The notes: generated by a model not told the origin, from the letters alone. A DNA stretch of 64,000 nucleotides from Chthoniobacter flavus Ellin428 (GCF_000173075.1 NZ_ABVL01000004.1:310001-374000); one strand, 5' to 3'; shown: positions 1 through 9,413, counted from the first letter of the stretch. Made by a program: numbers and translations.

Positions 1-1
1 C

Positions 2-88
2 GCCGACGCCAATCCCTTCGGCAAATTCTACATCCACGGCCCGCTTCATCTCATGCTGGGCAAACTGAAAGAAACTTTCACCGCCTGA
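2..88 (+). CDS. C-terminal fragment of an unidentified protein
   Basis: An open frame enters from the left edge and ends at TGA 86-88, giving 28 residues that finish ...LMLGKLKETFTA. No domain can be recognised from so short a tail. It lies 34 bp upstream of the next gene on the same strand, so it may belong to the same transcription unit. It is called because the frame is open to the edge and codon use matches the neighbours; function is unknown. Confidence 0.45.
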   Translation, partial: ADANPFGKFYIHGPLHLMLGKLKETFTA

Positions 89-122
89 GCCGGCATCGCC
101 CCATCTCTCACTGGAAAATCCC

Positions 123-3100
123 ATGCCGTACACGCTAGAACAACTGGAATTCCTCGGTCTTCACCTGGGCGTCGTCGTTCCACCGGAGTTTCTCGAGAAG
201 AAACGCAAGGGAGGGACCACGCCGCCTCCACAGCCTCAGCCGTCATCCAAAACGGTCACTCCCGAGCAGACCAAGATCATCGAAAAACGCCGGACCCTGC
301 TCGTGGCCGCGTCGAAGCTCACCGACCCGCCCTTCGCCGCCACGCCGGCCCTCGCCGCGCTCAAGCTCGACCGCGAAGCCGCCACCGGCGCGCTGGCGGA
401 CGAATACCCCACGCCGGAGCAATTTGGAACCGCCGAGCGTGCCATTGCGGCCTTTGCCCAAAAGGTCGAAGAGGAAAAACAGCGCGTCATTGCCCAAAAA
501 ACTTCGCTCAAAAAGTTCGTGAAGGACTTTGTTGAGCCGGCCACGGCCGAAGACGACGAGAAGAATGCCATCAAGGCGGAGTTGAAAAAGGTCAGCGACG
601 CGCTCAAGGACGAAACGCCCACGCCCGCCCAAATCAAAACCGCGGAAACCGCCATCGCTGCGGTCAAGCGCATGGTCAAGCAGGCGGCGATCACCGGCGT
701 AATCGCTGGTCAAGATCCGACGCAGGCCCGTGAGGCGCGCACCGCCTTTAAGGAATTTGCCAAAGTGCTGGGGAATGAGGAACCGACGCCCGAGGCTATC
801 TCCATCGCGGGCGATGAGGCGAAGGCCGCCGAAAAGGCCGTCGACGACTTGTCCAAGGAGCGGAAAGCACTGGCAAAAGGTCCGTCCGGCGAAACGGAAG
901 AGGCGAAGAAAATCCGGAGAGCGGCGCTGAAAAAGAAGGATGAAGAACTCCGCGTCGCCAAAGAAACGAAAAAGAAGGCCGTCGAACGCGAGAACGCGCT
1001 TCTCGGACAAAAATATCTCACCGAAGCGCTCGAACACGGTCCGCTTTCGCTCGAATCCGGCCAGCGGCTCAAATCCGGTTCCTCGGAAATGGTGAAGGCT
1101 TTTGTCAAAAACCCACGCCTGGCGAACTCCGCGTTAAAATCCCTTTCCACCGCCCAGCATCCAGAAGTCATTGCCGCAAACATTGGCAAGATCGCGGATC
1201 TGGTCGGCGACAATTTCAAGGCGAGCAACGGGAAAAAGTTCATTAATGACAAATTCGCGCGGGAATACGGCGAGAATCTGCTGCGCATGGGGGGCGACGC
1301 GGGCCCGGAATTTTTCGACCGGCTGCCCGACTACGTCGCGTCCGGACGGCAATTCGAGCGCGATCCGCTGGGGCCTTCGAAAGGGAAGCCTCATGTGTTG
1401 GCGAAACACCGGGGGAATATTGTCGCGGAGAGCATGATTAAGCCGGACGGATCGATCGATCTGAACTCCGACAAGGCGAAGAATGCCATCGGCGATCTGC
1501 TCTTCAATCCGCAGGTTCTCAAGAGTCCCACGCCGTCGATGACGGCGCACGTCCTCCAGACCGTAAAATTCCTCGAGGATCCCGTCACCGGTCCCGAAGC
1601 CACCAAGGTGCTCAAGGCCACCAGGAAGCCGACCAACTCGGCCGCCCAAAAGCAAATTCGCCGAGCCTTGGGCAAGGGCGACACGGATGAAGTCGATGAC
1701 AACGCCACTCGGACGGCGGTTCTGTCCGCCATGCTCAAGCCGCTGAATCAGGGCCAAGTGGGCTCTTGTTTTGCCACCGCGCCTTGTCGGCGGTTGCGGG
1801 AGACCGAGCCGCTGGATGCCATGAAGGTCTATTCGGAAATTGCGTCGAAGGGCACCTATAAGCCCCCCTTCGGCGAAAGGGTTCCGATCGTTACCAATAC
1901 TCCCGAAGACGAGGACCCGTTGCAGCGCAGCTTCGAGTACACCCTGGCTACTTCCCATGCGCGGGCTGGGCGACAGCTTCGAGAAAAAGCAGTTGGTCAA
2001 AAAAATCTCGGGCGGCGCGGATCAGTTCCGCAAGACCGTCGGCGGTCTCCCGTGGAAATGGAAAAACAAAAAGGCGAAGTTGCTGAACGACGTCAAAGCC
2101 GGCTTCACTTTCGTTTATGATCCTGAGTCGAAGGTCACCGACTCCAATGATGGTTCGTCTTCCACCGGCCGCTTCATTACCATCCGCGTTTCCAGCGGGA
2201 AGGAGATTCGCACCAAGGAAGAGTTCATCAAGCAAATGGCCGAAGTGGCGTGTCTTTCGTTTGGCTTCGACCCGGCTTCCGACAAGGGGAAAGCGATCAA
2301 GGATATCGTCAAGTCCGACGCCTTCATCGACGCGGTCTGTCCGGATGGATACAAGCCTTGGGAGCTCGAAAGCGGCGGCTTTACCGACGAGGCCACCAAG
2401 ACCCTCCTGGGAGAAGATATGAAGCAGCAGCGGCTTCTCGGGAAAGCGCCGAAGGATCCCCAACCCACCGAGGGCAAGCGCACCGCTCAGGTTCTAAACT
2501 CCTTCCTCAATCATTTGGGCGACCGGGACGAGCCCATGGTCACAGTGGCCACGGTTGGCCGGCATGGCTTCAACGCCCTCCCGAATCATCCTTCGCTCGA
2601 CCGTCTCAAGGGGAAAAACCCCACCGAAACCGCGGAGAACGTGGACAAGTATCTGGTCAAAAAAGGCGAGACCCTGAAAAACACCGAACTCAGCACCGAG
2701 CGCGCCGCCTGGCTCTTCGATCAGGAATTGGACAACGCCATCGAGAACTGTGATTCCGAGTTCGAAGCGGATCTGGTCAATGGCGCTAGAACGCATCGTC
2801 CTACCGACAAGATGAAACCGGAGGCGGTCAACCGCGCCATCAAGGATGCGATGGCCACCTATTATGACAAGCTGGCCCGAAAGAAAGCGAATGCCTGGAA
2901 GGTAAAGGAAGAATCCGAAGGGCGCGCCGTTACGGCGGAGGATCTCAACAAGAAAAAGACGACGCTCGAAGGCGGCTACGTCACCTCCAGGGAGAATCGC
3001 GCCAAATCGGCTTTGATCCGCGATATGGGTGCGCCGGAATTTGTCATCGCCGACACCAACTGGGGTGGCCCCGGGGATAAGACTCTGTTTGTCATCGCTC

Positions 3101-3210
3101 CCGACCCGACCACCGGTGAACCCATCATGTGGAAAAAAACGCTGCCTCCCGGCTCCCTCCGGCCAGCCGGACGCCAATGGGTGGACGATGAGTGGGAGCA
3201 GATCTCCTAA
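123..3210 (+). pseudogene. Large papain-like cysteine-protease-like protein, frameshifted
   Basis: Two abutting frames (123 to 2120 and, one frame on, to 3210) read as one protein of about 1029 residues. The first half is rich in Lys/Glu/Ala and probably helical or coiled coil (residues ~45-300). Residue ~549 is the Cys of NQGQVGSCFA, which resembles the active-site block of C1-type peptidases (QGxCGSCWA). Near the end is ADTNWGG, reminiscent of the Asn-Ser-Trp-Gly block; a convincing catalytic His was not identified. The frames join near the CCC at 1954-1956, where dropping one base gives ...YTLATS-MRGLGDSF...; total length is 3n+1. Either a true pseudogene or a one-base sequence error. Seen: motif and frames. 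Inferred: protease-like function. The substrate is unknown. Confidence 0.6.
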
Positions 3211-3240
3211 AACATTTTCCGATCACCACGAACCAAAACT

Positions 3241-3834
3241 ATGCCTGACGAAATTCCTCCGCTCTCGCTCGGACTCGGTGACAACAACGAGAACCTGGTC
3301 CTCCTCGATACCGCCGAAGAGGCCGCCCCGAGCGAGGCCGCCAACATGGCCGAGCTTCTCCGCCTCGTTCCCGGCCTGGCCTCGGACGCGCACGCTGTCG
3401 ACCTCGCCCGCGCCGTCAACCATTTCAAACACGGCACGGATTATCGCGTCATCGAAAACCCCACCGAATTCGCCAACGCCTATCGCGCCCGGATTGAGCA
3501 TGAAAATCCCTCCGCCGAATGGCAGGAAGGGGTCGTTCGCCTCCGCGACTACGGCATCCCTGATTTCAGCCAGATCCAGCCGCCCAAATTGACTGGCGGC
3601 AAACTCACCTTCTATGCGGCCGACAACTTCCTTGGCGTTCCCTACGAAGTCGAGGCCGAGAATCTCGAAGCCGTGCCGGAGTACAACCCCATGCCCCTCA
3701 CTCCCTTGCCCCGCTCGCCCGCGCCCGCCGCGGGGAATCCCGAGGAGGAATATGAGGAGAAGCCCAGGGAGAAACCCGAGGACGAATCCGAGGGGGAAGC
3801 GGAAGAGGAACCCAACGCAGCTGCGGAAGATTGA
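3241..3834 (+). CDS. Acidic hypothetical protein following the protease-like gene
   Basis: 197 residues starting 30 bp after the preceding gene, so probably co-transcribed with it. No signal peptide or membrane segment is visible. Residues ~1-160 look globular; the tail (~160-197) is a Glu/Pro-rich acidic stretch (EEEYEEKPREKPED...) that is likely disordered. No family is recognised. Its pairing with a possible protease suggests, as inference only, a chaperone, regulator or inhibitor. Confidence 0.6.
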   Translation: MPDEIPPLSLGLGDNNENLVLLDTAEEAAPSEAANMAELLRLVPGLASDAHAVDLARAVNHFKHGTDYRVIENPTEFANAYRARIEHENPSAEWQEGVVRLRDYGIPDFSQIQPPKLTGGKLTFYAADNFLGVPYEVEAENLEAVPEYNPMPLTPLPRSPAPAAGNPEEEYEEKPREKPEDESEGEAEEEPNAAAED

Positions 3835-4322
3835 CCCGCCTCCCAGGATTCCCCCGGAGCCTGGCGTGCCGCTCGCCTCACTCCCAGCTCCGCCGTTACC
3901 AAGGAAAAAGCCAACGAAAGCGACGCGGAGTTCCCGCCCGACGAGTAGCGCTGCGGCCGGCCTCAATGAGGCCGGAAACGTCGGTGGATGCCGATCGCCG
4001 AGCGGCATAGGAAAAGCCGCCACGCCGGAGGCGTCCATCTGTGGAACGCGCGGTGGCATCTGCAGCCCAAGCATTCTCTCGCTTTCGTCTCTCGTTCCCA
4101 AAGTGGGGTGTGGGGAATGCCGATGCGGACGAAACTCCATTTCGGTGGCGGCGCGCGGAGCGATCCGACTTCCGCTGCGATTTGCGATCTGCCATCCACT
4201 CTCTCCAACCACCCCGCGGAGCGGACACCAACGCGGCCAAGCGGTGGACTATCAACTATCAACTTTTCCGCCCCCGAAGCAGCTAACATCTCCTCGCGAT
4301 GCAGCATTGAAGGAGTATCCCC
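3835..4322. other. Intergenic stretch with a REP-like palindrome
   Basis: No convincing gene in 488 bp. It contains a near-perfect palindrome at 3957-3975 (CCGGCCTCA, one base, TGAGGCCGG), which could form a stem. Near the right end, 4247-4264 reads as repeated ACTATCA/TCAACT units; a similar run (CTATCAACTATCAA) recurs around 5774-5790, and both share a nearby CACTCTCTCC/AACTCTCTCC block. The stretch looks like a patchwork of degraded dispersed repeats. Confidence 0.4.
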
Positions 4323-5459
4323 ATGAACTTTGCTTCTCTCCTTCGCCTCCTTTTTCTCGGTTTGTTCGCCGTTTCGCTGAGGGCGGAAACGACCCCGCTT
4401 CAGCTCACGCTGCCGCCGACTTGGTACGGTGTGCCTGGTGTGCCCATCAGCCTTTATTACGACAATGTCGTGCTCACCGAGCACCCGGAGGCGTATCATT
4501 TCGAAGTGAAGTGCGACATCGGCACGGCCGAGGCCAAACGCTGGACGGTGACCCCGGCGGACAAGGACGTCGGCGATCACGCGATGGAAGTGGTGGTGAA
4601 GGATGCGAGCGGCAAGGTTCTCGAGCACGCGAAGACGACGCTGCACGTTTCACCGAAAAATGCCGGGGCCGGGCGTGAATTGAAGCTCCTCATCGTGGGG
4701 GACAGCCTGACCGCCGCGACGGCCTATCCGAACGAAATCGCCCGCCTGCTCAGCACCGAGGGAAATCCAAAGTGGACGATGCTCAGCGACAACAAGCCGG
4801 CCTCCGCCGCGCCGGGCGTCGCGCATGAAGGTTATGGCGGCTGGACGTGGGCGGCGTTTCTGCGGAAGTACGAACCGAAGCCCGAGCGCACGCCCGATGG
4901 CAAGGGCTGGAAAACGCGCGGCAGTCCTTTTGTTTACCTCGGCGCGGATGGCAAACCGGCACTCGATATCCCGCGCTATTTCAAGGAAGTTTGCGGCGGT
5001 CAATCGCCCGACGTGGTGACGTTTCTGCTCGGGATCAACGACTGTTTTCACACCGACCCCGAGGATGAGAAGGCGGTGGAGACGACGATCAAAACGACGC
5101 TGGATAATGCGGACCAGCTCCTCGCGGCCTTTCGTGCCGCGTCGCCCAGGACGGTCTTCGCCGTCGGCCTGACCACGCCGCCGAATTCACGCGAAGAGGG
5201 CTTCGAGGCGAACTATCACGGCAAATATCATCGTTGGGGATGGAAACGCATTCAGCATCGACTTGTGCAGCGCATGCTGGAGCGCTTGGAAAATCGGCAG
5301 GCGGAAGGAATCTACCTCGTCCCCACCGAGTTGAACCTCGATGCGGTGGACGGGTATCCGGTGAACAACGGCGTGCATCCCAACGGCGTCGGCTACGCAC
5401 AGATCGGGACGAGCTTCTACGCCTGGCTCAAAATGTGGCTGGCGTCTTCCGCGCATTGA
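4323..5459 (+). CDS. Secreted SGNH/GDSL hydrolase
   Basis: 378 residues with a clear signal peptide (residues 1-21, cleavage near LRA-ET). An N-terminal beta-rich part (~25-115) precedes the SGNH domain. Block I is GDSLTA with nucleophile Ser ~128, block III is LLGIND, and block V is NNGVHPNGVGY carrying the catalytic His. SGNH enzymes hydrolyse esters, often acetyl groups on polysaccharides; the substrate here is unknown. The gene is flanked by repeat-rich spaces and appears monocistronic. Confidence 0.85.
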   Translation: MNFASLLRLLFLGLFAVSLRAETTPLQLTLPPTWYGVPGVPISLYYDNVVLTEHPEAYHFEVKCDIGTAEAKRWTVTPADKDVGDHAMEVVVKDASGKVLEHAKTTLHVSPKNAGAGRELKLLIVGDSLTAATAYPNEIARLLSTEGNPKWTMLSDNKPASAAPGVAHEGYGGWTWAAFLRKYEPKPERTPDGKGWKTRGSPFVYLGADGKPALDIPRYFKEVCGGQSPDVVTFLLGINDCFHTDPEDEKAVETTIKTTLDNADQLLAAFRAASPRTVFAVGLTTPPNSREEGFEANYHGKYHRWGWKRIQHRLVQRMLERLENRQAEGIYLVPTELNLDAVDGYPVNNGVHPNGVGYAQIGTSFYAWLKMWLASSAH

Positions 5460-5550
5460 ACTGCGGTCCCCGTCCTGATCTTTATACGTTTTTCGACTGG
5501 TTCCCTACTGTTTGAATAATCGGTTGTGGGCGCGCGATAGCGTTTCCCTT

Positions 5551-5652
5551 GGGGAGCGGCGACTTTCCAGTCGCCGACCGAACGAACGCGCATAGCGCCA
5601 TCTTGTGGGCGTCGCTCCGCGACGCAGGGCGACTGGAAAGTCGCCCCTCCCA
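5551..5652. repeat. Dispersed inverted repeat, copy 1
   Basis: Two ~25-bp arms face each other: GGGAGCGGCGACTTTCCAGT... at 5552-5576 and its near-exact reverse complement at 5628-5652 (one mismatch). The loop contains GCGTCGCTCCGCGACGC, itself a small stem. A second copy with the same arms and loop is at 15063-15165. A GTGTGGGTAATG box follows at 5686-5697 and an orphan half-arm GGCTGCTGCGCCGCTTTTT at 5702-5720. The rest of the 5460-5959 intergenic stretch holds no gene that can be supported. Confidence 0.8.
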
Positions 5653-5959
5653 GGGGGCGCCCAAGTTCGAAAGCGCGCAGAGGAAGTGTGGGTAATGCTG
5701 AGGCTGCTGCGCCGCTTTTTAAGAGCCGTCAGACCCAATTTCAGTCCGCCAGTCCGGCTCCCCGCAAACCGGCTATCAACTATCAATTGTCCCCACGGCA
5801 CCGCGGACCTGTCGCTTCGCTCCAGTATCAACTCTCTCCAAACGAACTGTCCACTTTCCGAACTAAGAACTTTCCCTAACTTCGGTCCTCCTACTGTAGC
5901 CTTTCGTCCTGGCGTTCCCCCCATCTACGACCATGAAACCGGCCCTCTTCCACCCGCCG

Positions 5960-7366
5960 ATGAACCGCCGAACTTTCCTCGCGGCTTCCACCATGGGATT
6001 AGCCGGCCTGCGGTTCGCGCCAAGAGGGCGGGGAATGACCGCTCCGGCCCCCGAAGCACCCGCGATTCGGAAACCCGCCAAATCCACGATCCTCTTCTTC
6101 CTCTGCGGCGGCGCCTCGCACATCGACATGTGGGACATGAAGCCGGAAGCGCCTCTGGAATATCGCGGCGAATTCCAATCAATCCGCACGACCTCGCCGG
6201 ACATTCATCTCTGCGAGCACCTGCCGCTGCTCGCCCAACAGGCCCATCGCTTCTCCCTGGTCCATGGTGTGACCGATGGCGGAAAGGCGACGGGGGATCA
6301 TCACGCCGGCTATTACTACAACCTCACCGGCCACGCCCCGGATCAGACCTTCAAGCAACAAGGTAATGATCGCCGCCCGTATCCGGATGACTGGCCTTTC
6401 ATGGGTTCGGTCGTCGGCTCGCGCCGTCCGCTCCATCGCAATCTGCCGCAAATCATCACCCTGCCGCACAAACCGAGCAAGCTGCCCTACACGCGACCCG
6501 GGCAATTTGCCGGGCGCCTGGGCACCGACCAGGATCCCTTTTATCTTTACGGCAGCTTCGCTGAGCCGCTGAAATTCACCGCGCCCACGTTGACGCTCGA
6601 GCGCAGCCTCGGTGCGGGACGCATGGATTCGCGACGGGAATTGTTGCAAGCGATGAACGCGGCGCGCCGTGAACTCGACACCGAGATGCAGGTGCAGAGC
6701 TATCTGCGGCAACAGGATCGCGCATTCAGTCTGCTCGCCTCGAGCGGAGCGGAGAGCGCCTTCGATATCGCGTCGGAACCGGAAGCCATCCGCGCCCGCT
6801 ACGGAAATCACATCAACGGCACCAGCCTGCTCATGGCGCGTCGCCTGGTCGAGGCCGGGGTTCCCTTCATCACCGTGTTTTGGAAAGAGGACGAGAGCAC
6901 GGCGAAGCAGTGCAAGAGCGCCGGTGGCTGGGATACGCACGCGGACAATTTCAATTGCTTGAAAAAATATCTGCTCCCGAAGTTCGACCAGGCTTTTTCC
7001 GCATTGCTCGAAGACCTCGCCCAGCGTGGATTGCTCGACGACACGCTCGTGCTGGTGACCAGCGAGATGGGCCGCAAACCGCGCGTCGGTGATGTCCGTT
7101 CCGGTGGCAACGTCGGTGGCGGACGCGATCATTGGACGACCTGCATGAGCGTGCTCATGGCAGGTGGGGGAATCCAAGGCGGCCGGGAAGTCGGCGCCAC
7201 CGACGCGCGCGCGGAATATCCCAAGGAACATCCGATCGCCCCGGAGGATGTGGTGAAGACCGTGTATCACGCGATGGGGGTGACGGATCTGATGGCGAGG
7301 GACATGCTCGGCCGCCCCTACAATCTCCTCGACGAAGGAAAGCCTCTGCTGGAGCTGTTCGGCTGA
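5960..7366 (+). CDS. DUF1501 family protein, Tat-exported
   Basis: 468 residues from ATG 5960; an upstream in-frame ATG at 5933 exists, but the Tat leader begins at MNRRTFLAAS. DUF1501 proteins have an alkaline-phosphatase/sulfatase-like fold and are abundant in Planctomycetes and Verrucomicrobia. Typical family text is visible: FLCGGASHIDMWDMKPEAP near residue 50, HHAGYYYNLTGH, WDTHADNFNCLKK, and VTSEMGRKP followed by GGGRDHW. These proteins are usually encoded beside DUF1549/DUF1553 cytochrome-like partners, and none is present here. Enzymatic activity is not established. The stop codon begins an octamer array. Confidence 0.9.
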   Translation: MNRRTFLAASTMGLAGLRFAPRGRGMTAPAPEAPAIRKPAKSTILFFLCGGASHIDMWDMKPEAPLEYRGEFQSIRTTSPDIHLCEHLPLLAQQAHRFSLVHGVTDGGKATGDHHAGYYYNLTGHAPDQTFKQQGNDRRPYPDDWPFMGSVVGSRRPLHRNLPQIITLPHKPSKLPYTRPGQFAGRLGTDQDPFYLYGSFAEPLKFTAPTLTLERSLGAGRMDSRRELLQAMNAARRELDTEMQVQSYLRQQDRAFSLLASSGAESAFDIASEPEAIRARYGNHINGTSLLMARRLVEAGVPFITVFWKEDESTAKQCKSAGGWDTHADNFNCLKKYLLPKFDQAFSALLEDLAQRGLLDDTLVLVTSEMGRKPRVGDVRSGGNVGGGRDHWTTCMSVLMAGGGIQGGREVGATDARAEYPKEHPIAPEDVVKTVYHAMGVTDLMARDMLGRPYNLLDEGKPLLELFG

Positions 7367-7411
7367 TCGGGTGATCGGGTGATCGGGTGATCGGGTGATC
7401 GGGTGATCGGG
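7364..7411. repeat. Six perfect tandem TGATCGGG octamers
   Basis: TGATCGGG is repeated six times without error, beginning exactly at the TGA stop codon of the DUF1501 gene and followed by another TGA. Because every unit starts with TGA, slippage of the array cannot change the protein. GATC within each unit is a potential Dam-type site. Confidence 0.95.
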
Positions 7412-7575
7412 TGAGGTCCGGCAGTAGAGTTTCGGGGAGCGCGCCCGTCCCGGGTGCTGGCGGAGGCGTCCCCGCCTTCGCGAACTTTTAAAACTTCCGC
7501 GCTTCCCTTTTGCTCTATCCAGGAAAGTTCGTCTCGACGGAGCGCCGAAACCAGCTCCGGACCTCCGCTGCCTGG

Positions 7576-7850
7576 AGCATTTTAAACAAAACTGTAGCCG
7601 CGGCTGATTTAAGCGCAGAGAACGCCGAGAATGCAGAGGGCCGCAGAGGGAGAAAAAATGAAGGCGGAAGGGTGAAAAAGCGCGTTACCAGATAGCAAGT
7701 GTCGATCTCCAAAAACCGCGTAGCGCCTTCACTTCATCCTTCATCCTTTTGTTTCCTCCTCTGCGGCCCTCCGCGTTCTCGGCGCCCTCTGCGTTTAATC
7801 TGCCGCAGTTTCTCGGGACGATGCACGGCTACAGTTTAAGTTAAAATGCT
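7576..7850. repeat. MITE-like element with terminal inverted repeats
   Basis: Outer ends are inverted copies: AGCATTTTAAACAAAACTGT... at 7576-7599 and its counterpart ending TTAAAATGCT at 7827-7850. Inside, GCAGAGAACGCCGAGAATGC... (7615-7650) pairs with CCTCTGCGGCCCTCCGCGTT... (7757-7795). No transposase is encoded; a short frame across it carries the repeat-derived NAENAEGRRG peptide and is not considered a gene. No clear target duplication was found. Confidence 0.65.
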
Positions 7851-7854
7851 ATAA

Positions 7855-7963
7855 CTACCCTCCAACGACCTTGAAATGGCGGACCATCATCCCGAGCCGA
7901 ATGCCGACAGCCACCGCCAAGGCACCGCCCAATACCAAGGCCACGGCGGTGGGAAAATGCGGA
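7855..7963 (-). pseudogene. Detached 3' end of the sigma factor/DUF1648-like gene
   Basis: Reading across the insertion sequence with one copy of the 9-bp duplication removed restores the frame ...NQLTPPHF|PTAVALVLGGALAVAVG... through to the stop at 7855. The piece encodes about 35 residues: one hydrophobic segment and the basic tail VRHFKVVGG. It is the missing C-terminus of the interrupted gene at 9405-10489. Confidence 0.85.
7955..7963. repeat. Target-site duplication, left copy
   Basis: AAATGCGGA directly adjoins the left end of the insertion sequence. The identical nonamer adjoins its right end at 9405-9413, marking the insertion point inside the sigma factor gene. Confidence 0.9.
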
Positions 7964-7990
7964 GGGTGTGATTGAAAGTGGTGCCGGTGA

Positions 7991-9052
7991 TCAGGCAGCT
8001 TTGCGGTCCTGCCAGAAGGATTCCCATAGTTGGTTGGCGCGGATGATGCGCAGTTGGGCGAGAGCATGCGCGTTGTGGGACAACCAAGCGCTGCCCGGCT
8101 TTTTGAGGCGAGCTTGCAGGACGTGTTTGTGTCCGGACTCGATCAAGCCTGAGCCGATCGGTAGTTCGCGAGCCAGCGCTTTCGGGTAATCGAGGTATGG
8201 CCGGCGCCTGGAGAGATAGCCATGAGCGCTCCGCACCGGAGCTTCCTCGTCTGGGACGGTGGCCGGCTCGAGGTCGGCGGCCAAAGACGCGAGCACCTTG
8301 TCCGCCGCACCCCGGCGCAACCGCTGCTGCTGGGTATGCAGCCACCTCCGCGGGGCCTGGGGGCGGCAGGATTCGGCGGCCGCGGCCAGATATTCACTGA
8401 CGTGAAAGAAGTCGATGAGCAGCTCGGCTTGATCACCAAACGCCTCCTGGCATTGCCGACGGATCCAGTCCGCACCATCGGCCACCACATGCAGCCGGGC
8501 ATTCAGCGACCAGCCGGCGTCACGCGCACAATGTCCCCAGCGCCGTCCGGTTTCCTCCACCGTCAGGAATCCCGCCGCATACGTCGTGTCGACACGACCA
8601 TGGGCTCGCGCTGCGCTCAGGCGCATTTCCTTCCATTCACGCGGACGTGCTTGGGTGCGTTTGCGTCCCTCAGGCACCGTGCAGATCATGGTCCCATCAG
8701 CCTGCGCTACGATATACTCCGGCCCCGTCTTGGGCAGCACACGGAAGTTCTCGCGATAGTGAGCTTCCAACTGGGTCACCGCACGCGCCGCCTGTTGCAA
8801 GGTCGCGTCGCGCACGGCCGTCGCATTCAATTCGAACCCGTAATGTTCCTTGAGGCGCTGGCCGCATTGCCGAAAGGAATGCTCCGCGCCAAAATCGCTC
8901 AAGACCCGCTGTAAACGTCGGGACTTGCCACGGGCCGTGATGGCCGTCCGGCCCAAAAAGGGTCGCAGATAGCTCTGCCCTGGAGCCTGCCAAATCCGCT
9001 CCTGCAGGCAGACCGCTCCAAAGCTGCACCACCAACTCAGGGTCTTTTTTTT
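7991..9052 (-). CDS. ISKra4-like transposase, catalytic frame (orfB)
   Basis: The frame continues the transposase after a -1 slip on the A8 run, giving a fused product of about 440 residues, usual for the family. A DDE-type core is visible: QADGTM (first Asp), VVADGADWI (second Asp), DFFHVSEYL, and LPIGSGLIESGHKHVLQARL carrying the last Glu. The frame is open further upstream, but that part is out-of-frame noise over orfA. The A_AAA_AAA slip site resembles programmed frameshift sites of other insertion sequences; production of the fusion is inferred. Confidence 0.85.
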   Translation of the reverse strand, partial: KKKTLSWWCSFGAVCLQERIWQAPGQSYLRPFLGRTAITARGKSRRLQRVLSDFGAEHSFRQCGQRLKEHYGFELNATAVRDATLQQAARAVTQLEAHYRENFRVLPKTGPEYIVAQADGTMICTVPEGRKRTQARPREWKEMRLSAARAHGRVDTTYAAGFLTVEETGRRWGHCARDAGWSLNARLHVVADGADWIRRQCQEAFGDQAELLIDFFHVSEYLAAAAESCRPQAPRRWLHTQQQRLRRGAADKVLASLAADLEPATVPDEEAPVRSAHGYLSRRRPYLDYPKALARELPIGSGLIESGHKHVLQARLKKPGSAWLSHNAHALAQLRIIRANQLWESFWQDRKAA

Positions 9053-9318
9053 CGCACTCTCGCCCTTGGCGTCTTTTGCCGAAGATCCTCCGCCGCTTGC
9101 TCTTCGGCGCTCTGCGCCCAAGCCTGCATCGCCTTGTTCCCCAAGCGCCGCACTTCGGCGACCAACCACTCCTCAATCTGGTCCGCCGTGCCGCTCGGGG
9201 ATTCCGTCAGGTCCAGAATCGCTTCAAATCGCTCCAGCAATTCAGGGTGACTGCGCAGTTTCTCCAACAATTGTTTCTCCCGCTGGGGATCGGACGACTG
9301 GCCATGAGTTGTTTGCAT
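9037..9318 (-). CDS. ISKra4-like transposase, N-terminal frame (orfA)
   Basis: 93 residues from ATG 9318, ending with TGA at 9037. It matches the helical N-terminal region of ISKra4-type transposases (ELLERFEAILDLTES..., then EEWLVAEVRRLGNKAMQAW). Just before the stop it passes an A8 run (T8 on the plus strand at 9045-9052) where a -1 shift enters the downstream frame. Confidence 0.8.
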   Translation of the reverse strand: MQTTHGQSSDPQREKQLLEKLRSHPELLERFEAILDLTESPSGTADQIEEWLVAEVRRLGNKAMQAWAQSAEEQAAEDLRQKTPRARVRKKRP

Positions 9319-9404
9319 GGACGATCACATTTAAGCACCTGCACGCAAAAGTACACATCATTGTCAGGATGCCCAACCAGCTGGCACCACTTTCAATCAC
9401 ACCC

Positions 9405-9413
9405 AAATGCGGA
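9405..9413. repeat. Target-site duplication, right copy
   Basis: AAATGCGGA immediately follows the right terminal repeat and matches 7955-7963 exactly. Confidence 0.9.

Larger units (their letters stand above)
7964..9404 (-). mobile_element. Complete ISKra4-family-like insertion sequence (1441 bp)
   Basis: Both ends carry perfect 22-bp terminal inverted repeats starting GGGTGTGATTGAAAGTGG (7964 onward and ending at 9404). Identical 9-bp target duplications AAATGCGGA flank it at 7955-7963 and 9405-9413. It encodes one transposase in two overlapping frames. Perfect ends and duplications imply a recent insertion. Family assignment rests on transposase motifs and the 9-bp duplication. Confidence 0.92.

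Noticed and set aside
7364..7411. Possible CRISPR array
   Set aside because: Units are contiguous octamers with no spacers and no cas genes nearby; the TTAATC arrays are likewise contiguous and inverted.
7510..7695. 61-residue frame in the repeat region
   Set aside because: Contains NAENAEGRRG, a peptide produced by the GCAGAGAACGCCGAG repeat arm; not a gene.
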